From NCBI GenBank assembly GCA_004562175.1, contig SFRS01000070.1, positions 1 through 5,822 of the forward strand: a stretch of 5,822 nt of DNA, in the 5' to 3' direction. Below the pieces are notes generated by a model that saw only the letters and a list, made by a program, of their open reading frames with translations, ran no database searches and was not told the DNA's origin. Within the stretch, counting starts at the first letter, position 1, and the number at the start of each line of letters is the position of its first letter. Both the position numbers and the translations under genes were made by a program. Below are positions 1-5,623 of the stretch, piece after piece. This DNA comes from a bacterium (GTDB lineage: Bacteria > Bacillota > Negativicutes > Acidaminococcales > Acidaminococcaceae).

Positions 1-1028
1 TAATAATCATTTTCGCACCGGCGCGCTTGAAGCCCAGCATGGTTTCCATAACAATGCGTTTTTCGTCAATCCAGCCCTTTGCAGCAGCAGCCTTCACCAT
101 AGCATACTCGCCACTTACGTTGTAAACGCACAGGGGGCGGTTGAAGGTCTCGTGAACACGTTGTACCACGTCGAGGAAAGCCAAAGCAGGCTTAACCATG
201 ACAATATCGGCGCCTTCTTCGATATCCAGCGCTACCTCGCGCAGTGCCTCATCGCTGTTGGCGGGGTCCATCTGGTAGCCCTTGCGGTCACCGGCAGAGG
301 GAGCCGAGTCCGCTGCAGCACGGAAGGGACCATAGTAAGCGGAGGCAAATTTAGCGGAATAGGCCATAATGGGAATATGCTTGAAGCCATTTTCGTCCAA
401 AGCTTCGCGAATGGCTTTAACATAGCCGTCCATCATATTGGAGGGAGCAATCATATCAGCACCAGCTTGGCAATGAGAAACGGCAACCTTGGCCAGCAGT
501 GGCAGGGTTTCGTCATTATTAACAGTGCAGCCATGCTCCAGCACGCCGCAATGACCATGCTCGGTGTATTCGCACATGCACACATCGGTGGGTTTCGTCA
601 TTATTAACAGTGCAGCCATGCTCCAGCACGCCGCAATGACCATGCTCGGTGTATTCGCACATGCACACATCGGTAATAATCACAATTTCAGGATATTTTT
701 CCTTAATCAGCTTGCAGGCCAGCTGCACGGGCTCGTTCATATCCCAAGCGCTGCTGCCCACTGCGTCCTTATAGGAGGGCACGCCAAAGAGCAATACAGC
801 AGGAATACCGAGAGCTGCAACCTCGTCCATGCACTCGCCGAGGCGGTCGATGGACCAATGATAGTTGCCGGGCAGGGACTCAATCTCATGCTTTACATCG
901 GTGCCGGGAACTACAAAAATAGGATAAATCAAATCCTTCACGGATACTTCAGTTTCACGAATCATAGCGCGCAGATTTTCGGTTGCGCGGGTACGACGGG
1001 GACGATATACAGGAAAACCAGTAGACAT
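1..1028 (-). pseudogene. hemB: Porphobilinogen synthase (delta-aminolevulinic acid dehydratase), frameshifted by an 85-bp tandem duplication; 3' end beyond window
   Basis: HemB condenses two 5-aminolevulinate molecules into porphobilinogen in the cytoplasm. Translation starts at the ATG at 1028, with AAAGGAG (1037-1043) 8 nt upstream. The N-terminal part is normal through T146 and includes the zinc-type cluster [14 protein letters not shown] (Cys122, Cys124, Cys132). The frame then shifts at the repeat junction (590/589), adds 23 foreign residues and stops at TAA 521-519, giving 169 aa. The remaining gene is intact in the other frame (codons on 512-514, 509-511 down to 2-4). It encodes the Schiff-base lysine segment [15 protein letters not shown] (Lys198 without the duplication) and [12 protein letters not shown] (Lys251), reaching Ile314; family members run to about 325-330 aa. 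The family's usual Tyr after MVKPxxx is Phe here. Removing one repeat copy restores a complete HemB frame. The gene lies 13 nt downstream of cobA-hemD. Identity is near certain; whether the lesion is biological is not. Confidence 0.95.
505..674. repeat. Perfect 85-bp tandem duplication inside hemB (copies 505-589 and 590-674)
   Basis: The two copies are identical base for base: 505 pairs with 590 (both begin gggtttcgtc) and 589 with 674 (both end acacatcggt). Identity breaks immediately on both sides: a504 versus t589 on the left, g590 versus a675 on the right. The unit encodes T119 to T146 of HemB plus one extra base, the block that carries the three zinc-ligand cysteines. No microhomology is visible at the junction, because the bases before the unit (gtggca) do not resemble its end (atcggt) and the bases after it (aataat) do not resemble its start (gggttt). 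The length of 28 codons plus 1 nt causes the frameshift. Confidence 0.98.
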
Positions 1029-1041
1029 TTTCAGGACTCCT

Positions 1042-2559
1042 TTATTTATTGAAATACTCTCTAATAGCCTTAACTAAGCCATCAATGGTGTATTTTTCTG
1101 CTTCGATAGCGGGTTGCAGACCATGCTTCTTCAGGGTTTCGCTGGTCACAGGGCCAATAGCAGCCAAAGCAACCTTGTTCAGCAGCTCTTGCTTGTCGCC
1201 CAAAACCTTCAACAGATTGGTAACGGTGGAGGAGCTGGTGAAGGTTACCACGCTGGCACTGCCATCGGCGAGAGCAGCCAAGAGCTCGTCCTTATTCTCG
1301 CAATCAGCCACAGTTTCATAAGCAGTAACAACATCAACTACAGCGCCGATTTTACGCAGGGACTCAGGCAGCACTTCGCGAGCGACCTTGGCGCGAGCGA
1401 TGAGAATCTTGTCACCAGCAGTGATTTTGTCGGTCAAGGCTTCGGCCAATTCCTCAGCCTTGTAAGCGGAAGGAATTAAATCAGCAACGAGACCGTGGGC
1501 TTTCAAAGCGTCGGCAGTGGCGCTGCCAATGGCAGCCAGCTGTACGCCGGCCAAAGCGCGGGCATCCTTGCCTGCGGCAGTCAAACGCTCGAAGAAGTAT
1601 TCTACGCCGTTGGCGCTGGTGAACACCAACCATTTATAGCTAGACAGCTCTGCAATACCCTTATCCAGCGGAGCATAGTCAGCAGCTGGCACGATTTTGA
1701 TGGCAGGCACTTCGATAACCTTAGCCCCCAAAGCTTCCAGCTTTTTAGTCAAATCGCTGGCTTGAGCGCGAGCTCTGGTTACGATGATGGTTTGGCCAAA
1801 GAGGGGCTTGTTATCGAACCATTGCAGCTGCTCACGCAGCTTCACAACCTCGCCCACGAGGAAAATAGCAGGGGGCTTCAAATTATTGGCCTTCACATCG
1901 GCTGCAGCCTTGCCCAAGGTGGTTACCAAGGTGCGTTGCTCCGGATGGGTACCCCAACGGATAACAGCGGCAGGGCAGTCAGCGCTGCGACCATTAGCAA
2001 TCAATTGGCTGGAAATCTTTTCAATATTTTCCACACCCATCAGGAAAACAAGGGTATCAACAGCAGTGGCCAAGCCCTTCCAATTGATGGTGGAAGCGCC
2101 TTTAGTGGGGTCCTCATGGCCGGTGATTACGGCGAAGGAGGTAGCCACATGGCGGTGGGTAACGGGAATACCGGCATATTCAGCAACGGCAATAGCGCTG
2201 GTCACACCGGGCACAAACTCAAAGGGTTGGCCGGCTTCCAAAAGCTCGATGGCTTCCTCGCCACCACGACCAAAAACGAAGGGATCGCCGCCCTTTAAGC
2301 GAGCAACAGTCTTGCCCTCCTGGGCCAATTTCACAAGCAGCTTATTAATATCAGGTTGACGCATGGTGTGGTTGGCACTGGCCTTGCCCACATAAACCAT
2401 TTCTGCATCCTTGCGTGCAAAGGCCAAAATGCGGGGGTCAGCCAAGCGGTCATACACAACTGCATCCGCAGTTTCCAAGCATTCCTTGGCCTTCAGGCCT
2501 AAAAGTCCCGGGTCGCCGGGGCCGGCGCCGATTAAATATACTTTACCCTGTTTAGTCAT
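1042..2559 (-). CDS. cobA-hemD: Bifunctional uroporphyrinogen-III C-methyltransferase / uroporphyrinogen-III synthase (CobA-HemD fusion)
   Basis: The protein has 505 aa. Residues 1 to about 248 form the SAM-dependent uroporphyrinogen-III methyltransferase, which makes precorrin-2. It shows VYLIGAGPGDPGLL (7-20), RLKGGDPFVFGRGGEE (87-102), PGVTSA (117-122) and AGIPVTHR (129-136), all hallmark SUMT motifs. From about residue 252 (KPLFGQTIIVTRARAQ) to the end is a HemD domain, which cyclises hydroxymethylbilane with D-ring inversion to uroporphyrinogen III. It has the family's weak conservation but typical segments such as VFTSANGVEYFFERL and VTFTSSSTVTNLL. An upstream in-frame ATG at 2604 would lie inside hemC and lacks a good ribosome binding site. 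The ATG at 2559 has AAGGAG 9 nt away, and the SUMT domain begins directly after it. Fusion of these two activities is known in Firmicutes and channels uroporphyrinogen III towards siroheme/cobalamin. The gene sits 13 nt after hemC and 13 nt before hemB. Confidence 0.96.
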   Translation of the reverse strand: MTKQGKVYLIGAGPGDPGLLGLKAKECLETADAVVYDRLADPRILAFARKDAEMVYVGKASANHTMRQPDINKLLVKLAQEGKTVARLKGGDPFVFGRGGEEAIELLEAGQPFEFVPGVTSAIAVAEYAGIPVTHRHVATSFAVITGHEDPTKGASTINWKGLATAVDTLVFLMGVENIEKISSQLIANGRSADCPAAVIRWGTHPEQRTLVTTLGKAAADVKANNLKPPAIFLVGEVVKLREQLQWFDNKPLFGQTIIVTRARAQASDLTKKLEALGAKVIEVPAIKIVPAADYAPLDKGIAELSSYKWLVFTSANGVEYFFERLTAAGKDARALAGVQLAAIGSATADALKAHGLVADLIPSAYKAEELAEALTDKITAGDKILIARAKVAREVLPESLRKIGAVVDVVTAYETVADCENKDELLAALADGSASVVTFTSSSTVTNLLKVLGDKQELLNKVALAAIGPVTSETLKKHGLQPAIEAEKYTIDGLVKAIREYFNK

Positions 2560-2568
2560 TCTGTCACT

Positions 2569-2574
2569 CTCCTT
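2569..2574 (-). promoter_or_regulatory. Ribosome binding site of cobA-hemD, overlapping the hemC stop codon
   Basis: On the minus strand this reads AAGGAG, 9 nt before the ATG at 2559. It overlaps the hemC TAA stop (2575-2573), so the string TAAGGAG serves both genes. It decides the start in favour of 2559 over the in-frame ATG at 2604 and suggests that ribosomes finishing hemC can reinitiate. Confidence 0.85.
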
Positions 2575-3493
2575 AAAGAATTGCAGCCAAAATTGCTTGG
2601 CCACCGTTAGCGAGCATCTTTCTGCCCAATTCCTGTCCCAAGGCTACAGCATCGTCAGCTGCGCCCTCGATGGTATCTCTCAAAACAGTGCTGCCATCCA
2701 AAGCAGCAATGATTGCTTCAATTTTAATCTTCTCGCCATCCACATCGGCGTGCACGCCGATGGGTACCTGGCAGCCACCCTCCAACAAACCGAGGAAAGC
2801 ACGCTCGGCGTTGGTGGCATGCACGGTAGGCATATCATTCAAAAAGTCCAGCATTTGGCGTACCTCGGCATCGTCAGTGCGACACTCGATAGCCAAAGCG
2901 CCCTGCCCCACAGCCGGCAAGCACACGCTGCTAGGAATCACAGCCTTAATTCTGTCGCCATGGCCCAGTCTTTCTAGGCCGGCGGCAGCCAAAATCACAG
3001 CATCGTAGAGTCCCTCATCCAGCTTGCGCAGGCGTGTATCCACATTGCCCCGCAAATCACGAATAGTCAAATCGGGACGCGCTGCCAAAAGCTGAGCCTT
3101 ACGGCGCAGGCTGCTGGTGCCTACCACTGCTCCCAAGGGTAGCTCGGCAAAGCTATCATACTTGTTGCTCACAAAGGCATCACCCACATTGGCACGCTCC
3201 GTGATAGCGGTCAAGCACAGCCCTTCCGGCAGAACTGTGGGCATATCCTTGAGGCTGTGAACGGCCAAATCTACCTCGCCACTCAGCAAATCCTCTTCAA
3301 TCTCTTTTGTAAACAAGCCCTTGCCACCAATTTGCGCCAAAGGCACATCCAATATTCTATCACCCTTGGTGACGATTTTTTTCAGCACTACCTCGCATTC
3401 GGGGTACTGCTTGCGCAGGCAGGCAGCAATATGGTTGCTCTGCCACAGGGCCAAAAGACTTTGTCTAGTCCCAATCTTCAATACGGCTTTCAT
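2573..3493 (-). CDS. hemC: Porphobilinogen deaminase (hydroxymethylbilane synthase)
   Basis: The protein has 306 aa, close to the usual 305-315. It polymerises four porphobilinogens into linear hydroxymethylbilane using a covalently attached dipyrromethane cofactor. Visible motifs are IGTRQSLLALWQ (7-18), GGKGLFTKEIE (56-66), DLAVHSLKDMPT (75-86) with catalytic Asp83, GTSSLRRKAQL (125-135), RGNVDTRLRKLDEG (148-161) and LPAVGQGALAIE (192-203). The cofactor-attachment cysteine is Cys241 in LEGGCQVPIG. All key residues are present. A longer reading from ATG 3517 is possible, but that codon lacks a Shine-Dalgarno sequence and adds eight residues before the conserved start. The ATG at 3493 has AGGAG 7 nt upstream and begins in MKAVLKIGTRQS, as the family does. 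It overlaps the end of hemA by 29 nt, implying translational coupling. Confidence 0.97.
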   Translation of the reverse strand: MKAVLKIGTRQSLLALWQSNHIAACLRKQYPECEVVLKKIVTKGDRILDVPLAQIGGKGLFTKEIEEDLLSGEVDLAVHSLKDMPTVLPEGLCLTAITERANVGDAFVSNKYDSFAELPLGAVVGTSSLRRKAQLLAARPDLTIRDLRGNVDTRLRKLDEGLYDAVILAAAGLERLGHGDRIKAVIPSSVCLPAVGQGALAIECRTDDAEVRQMLDFLNDMPTVHATNAERAFLGLLEGGCQVPIGVHADVDGEKIKIEAIIAALDGSTVLRDTIEGAADDAVALGQELGRKMLANGGQAILAAIL

Positions 3494-4769
3494 CACCAAA
3501 CTCCTCTCCGCTTTCATTTAGCAGGAATAAATCACACATCATCTGCTTATAGCGCTCCTCCTCAGGAGTGCCTGCCACAGCATTCATAGCCTTCATGGGC
3601 TCACGCAGGAATTTATGCTCCAAGCGTTGGGTCATTAAATCAATAATGCGGCGCTGCTCATCAGTCAGCTCAGGCAGCTTGATAAAGGCCTTCTTCAGCA
3701 CCTTTTGGCGCAGGAAATTCATTTTATCGTGAAGCTGTACCATCACAGGACGCATGGTGTAATAGCGCAACCGCTCCTTCAGAGCAGCAATTTCTTCTGC
3801 AATAATTTGCTCCGCTACCTTGGCCTCGTGGGTGCGGAAGTTTTTGTTCACGTCCACCACGTTTTCCAAATCGTCGATATTATAAACAGTTACGCCCTGC
3901 ATATCGTTTAAGGCCGGGTCCACATCGCGAGGAACCGCGATATCAATCAATATCAAGGGACGGGTCTGGCGATTGGTCAAGAGAGGCCCAAGATTTTCCG
4001 CCGTCAAAACATAATGGGGCGCGCCTGTGGAAGTAATGATAATATCAGCCTCAGCAGCCTGCTTAAACATTTGTTGATAGGGAATAGCCGTGCCATTAAA
4101 CTTTTCAGCAAGCTCCTGGGCATGATCAAAATTGCGGTTGCTGACAAAAATCGTCTTGGCGCCCTTATCAATCAAATGACGTGCCGTAAGCTCACTCATG
4201 TGGCCGGCGCCGACCACAAGGATATTGGCCGTGTGCAAATCACCCAAAATATTGATAGCTAAATCCACGGCAGCACTGGAAACAGAAACACTGCTGTAAG
4301 CAATTTTCGTTTCCGTGCGCACCCGCTTGCCCACGGCAATAGCACGATTCATCAGGGTATTTAAAATAGTGTCGGTCATACCATTGTTGCGGGCAATTTG
4401 GTAGGCGTTTTTGATTTGGCTCAAAATTTGGCCTTCGCCGATAATCAAAGAGTCCAAGCTGGAAGCCACTCTGAACAAATGCTGCACACACAAGGTGCCC
4501 GTTAAATTATAAAAATATTCTCCCTTGTAGTGCTCACCCGCCAAATGCTCCAAAAGGCGCTTAATAAAAGGAATGGCCTCATGGGGATTTTCCAGCACCA
4601 TGTATAACTCGGTACGATTGCAGGTGGACAAAAGCATGGCTTCGGGGATATTGTCGTAATTGCGCAGGCGGCGCAATATGCTAGCTACCCTATCATTAGT
4701 GAAATTAAAACGCTCGCGGATCTCAACGGGGGCCGTTTTGTGATTGAGACCTAAAACTGCTAATTGCAT
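3465..4769 (-). CDS. hemA: Glutamyl-tRNA reductase
   Basis: The protein has 434 aa, typical for the family. It reduces the glutamate of Glu-tRNA(Glu) to glutamate-1-semialdehyde with NADPH, the first committed step of the C5 route to tetrapyrroles. The N-terminal catalytic domain opens with LGLNHKTAPVEIRERF (6-21) and has the nucleophile Cys50 in LLSTCNRTEL (46-55). The motif SSLDSLIIGEGQILSQIK (103-120) follows. The NADPH domain has the glycine-rich turn VVGAGHMSEL (185-194), then IIITSTGAP and a PRDVDP segment. The C-terminal helical dimerisation domain is complete, ending in an acidic tail. The ATG at 4769 has AAAGGAG 10 nt upstream and is the only sensible start. The gene overlaps the end of sirC by 47 nt and the start of hemC by 29 nt. 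Presence of HemA shows the organism makes 5-aminolevulinate from glutamate and not by the Shemin (ALA synthase) route. Confidence 0.98.
   Translation of the reverse strand: MQLAVLGLNHKTAPVEIRERFNFTNDRVASILRRLRNYDNIPEAMLLSTCNRTELYMVLENPHEAIPFIKRLLEHLAGEHYKGEYFYNLTGTLCVQHLFRVASSLDSLIIGEGQILSQIKNAYQIARNNGMTDTILNTLMNRAIAVGKRVRTETKIAYSSVSVSSAAVDLAINILGDLHTANILVVGAGHMSELTARHLIDKGAKTIFVSNRNFDHAQELAEKFNGTAIPYQQMFKQAAEADIIITSTGAPHYVLTAENLGPLLTNRQTRPLILIDIAVPRDVDPALNDMQGVTVYNIDDLENVVDVNKNFRTHEAKVAEQIIAEEIAALKERLRYYTMRPVMVQLHDKMNFLRQKVLKKAFIKLPELTDEQRRIIDLMTQRLEHKFLREPMKAMNAVAGTPEEERYKQMMCDLFLLNESGEEFGDESRIEDWD
3501..3505 (-). promoter_or_regulatory. Ribosome binding site of hemC, inside the hemA coding region
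   Basis: The minus strand reads GGAGAGGAGTTTGGTG before ATG 3493, placing AGGAG 7 nt from the start. It lies within the last codons of hemA and supports the inner hemC start over the ATG at 3517. Confidence 0.8.
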
Positions 4770-5385
4770 CTAAGATGTTCTCCTTTGCCTGAGCAGCATG
4801 ACCTGCTGCTACTAAATTAATTATATCTTCTGTGAGTATTTGTCGCCAAAAAGCCGTGCGCTGGGCAGGAGTTGAGGGGATTTGCTGCACCAGTAAACGT
4901 TGTTGGCGTAAAAAAGCATTGAATTCTGCCATATCAGGACTGATTACTTGTTGTAATTTCCTTTTTAAGATTCTGGTGAAGGCCGGCATGCCTCCGGTAG
5001 CCAAGGCTACAGTGATATCTCCTTGACTAAAGGATGAGGGCACTGTAAAATTACTCAGCTCCGGCTCCGTAATATTGTTACAGAGCAAGGGCGCATCAGC
5101 GGTGATTTGCCTATTGACAGTCTTATCATTAGTAGCAGCAATAACAATGAAGGCTTGCTGAATATATTGAGTCTTATAGCAATCACTTATCAGCTGGCAA
5201 TTGTATTTCTGCGCTGTCTTCTGCAGCAAATCGCAGAACTCAGGCGCCACAATTGTGACCTCTGCCCCCGCCTCACACAGGGTGTTGAGCTTGCGAGCTG
5301 CCACCTCACCGCCACCGATAATGACGCATTTTTTACCTGTTAGCTTCAACATTACAGGATAATGAAAATTATTCTCAATAAGCAT
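4723..5385 (-). CDS. sirC: Precorrin-2 dehydrogenase (sirohydrochlorin-forming; CysG N-terminal/SirC/Met8 family)
   Basis: The protein has 220 aa and is predicted to oxidise precorrin-2 to sirohydrochlorin with NAD+. Some relatives (Met8p, CysG) also insert iron to give siroheme. The NAD-binding Rossmann segment KKCVIIGGGEVAARKLNTL spans residues 18-36, with AATND at 83-87. The family's central substrate loop is LCNNITEPELSNFTVPS (101-117), followed by ITVALATGGMPAFTRILKRKL, the dimerisation/substrate region. The Asp found in CysG and Met8p in the NVVD-type loop is Thr106 here, so chelatase ability cannot be assumed. The first residues are MLIENNFHYPVML, matching the family's usual YP start. 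The ATG at 5385 has AGGTGG (5394-5399) 8 nt upstream. It is the first gene of the operon and overlaps hemA by 47 nt. The symbol follows the SirC-type stand-alone enzyme; cysG-N or ylnF-like would be equally fair. Confidence 0.9.
   Translation of the reverse strand: MLIENNFHYPVMLKLTGKKCVIIGGGEVAARKLNTLCEAGAEVTIVAPEFCDLLQKTAQKYNCQLISDCYKTQYIQQAFIVIAATNDKTVNRQITADAPLLCNNITEPELSNFTVPSSFSQGDITVALATGGMPAFTRILKRKLQQVISPDMAEFNAFLRQQRLLVQQIPSTPAQRTAFWRQILTEDIINLVAAGHAAQAKENILDAISSFRSQSQNGPR
5357..5377. promoter_or_regulatory. Candidate Fur-family operator inside the first codons of sirC
   Basis: The plus strand 15-mer TGAAAATTATTCTCA (5363-5377) matches the Fur 7-1-7 consensus TGATAATNATTATCA at 12 of 14 defined positions. 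Its half-sites are inverted repeats of each other at 6 of 7 positions. A second, weaker 7-1-7 register starts 6 bp earlier (5357-5371, 10 of 14). That gives the overlapping two-register layout known for Fur boxes, 17 of 21 against the extended consensus. It covers codons 3-10 of sirC, roughly 30-50 nt downstream of the guessed transcription start. Binding there could act as a roadblock. The site is AT-rich and coding, so chance resemblance is possible; PerR or Zur are alternatives within the same family. Confidence 0.4.
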
Positions 5386-5408
5386 TGGTTAAACCACCTG
5401 TAAATTAG

Positions 5409-5423
5409 TGATAATATATTTCA
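5409..5423. promoter_or_regulatory. Candidate Fur/PerR-like half-conserved operator overlapping the putative -10
   Basis: The plus strand reads TGATAATATATTTCA. The left half-site TGATAAT is a perfect Fur 7-mer, and the right half matches at 4 of 7, so 11 of 14 overall. It covers the proposed -10 hexamer (5413-5418), a usual place for a repressor of this family. The hem operon of Bacillus subtilis is known to be PerR-controlled, which makes a metal- or peroxide-responsive regulator reasonable here, but the assignment is inference. Confidence 0.3.
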
Positions 5424-5440
5424 TTAAACACCAGTCTTAA
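5413..5440 (-). promoter_or_regulatory. Possible sigma-70-type promoter of the heme operon
   Basis: On the minus strand, TTAAGA (5440-5435, 4 of 6 to TTGACA) is followed by a 16-nt spacer and TATATT (5418-5413, 5 of 6 to TATAAT). Transcription would begin near 5406, leaving a leader of about 20 nt that contains the AGGTGG ribosome binding site of sirC. An alternative -10, TATACT (5445-5440), has no convincing -35. The location between the tatD terminator and sirC fits an operon promoter, but the AT-rich context makes exact boxes uncertain. Confidence 0.4.
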
Positions 5441-5554
5441 GTATATATGATATCACATTTGAGCTCTTTTTTAAAGAGAGGAAAGGAGAAAAGTGTTAGA
5501 GAAGTTACGGAATGAGCAAAAGACCTTCACAATAGCAACTGTCCCTATGACAAA

Positions 5555-5588
5555 AATCCCCACTCTGTTTATCTTCAGAGCGGGGATT
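5555..5588 (-). terminator. Rho-independent terminator of the tatD gene, possibly bidirectional
   Basis: The arms 5555-5567 (aatccccactctg) and 5576-5588 (cagagcggggatt) form a 13-bp stem with an 8-nt loop. Transcribed from the minus strand, the only irregular pair is a G-U wobble, and the stem runs into a T5 tract. Transcribed from the plus strand, the same position is an A-C mismatch, followed after AG by T6 (5591-5596). The better pairing on the minus strand and its place 36 nt after the tatD stop make it the tatD terminator, isolating the heme operon from tatD readthrough. Confidence 0.85.
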
Positions 5589-5623
5589 AGTTTTTTCACA
5601 ACCCTTGTGTGCGCATGGTCACA

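Larger units (their letters stand above)
5386..5554. other. Intergenic region upstream of the heme operon
   Basis: This stretch contains the candidate promoter and operator near its left end. Further upstream is an uninterrupted 21-nt purine run on the plus strand (5473-5493) with a 13-nt mirror repeat centred on 5483. Next to it is a small inverted repeat, CTCTTT/AAAGAG, at 5464-5478. I see no gene, riboswitch or tRNA here. Confidence 0.6.

Noticed and set aside
505..674. The repeat pair as a CRISPR or insertion-sequence footprint.
   Set aside because: There are only two directly abutting copies with no spacer, no inverted ends and no target-site duplication; the sequence is plain hemB coding DNA.
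1495..2298. A long plus-strand open frame (267 codons) opposite cobA-hemD, and similar ones opposite hemB and hemC.
   Set aside because: They lie antisense to well-identified enzymes, have no convincing ribosome binding sites and no recognisable motifs.
2560..2604. Upstream extension of CobA-HemD by 15 residues to ATG 2604.
   Set aside because: It would overlap hemC, lacks a Shine-Dalgarno sequence, and adds residues before the conserved SUMT start; ATG 2559 has AAGGAG at good spacing.
3494..3517. Upstream extension of HemC by eight residues to ATG 3517.
   Set aside because: There is no Shine-Dalgarno before it, whereas ATG 3493 has AGGAG 7 nt away and matches the family's N-terminus.
5473..5493. 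A 21-nt all-purine run with a 13-nt mirror repeat (5477-5489), considered as a triplex-forming or regulatory element.
   Set aside because: It is short, and chance is a sufficient explanation in an AT-rich, purine-rich intergenic stretch; nothing else ties it to a function.
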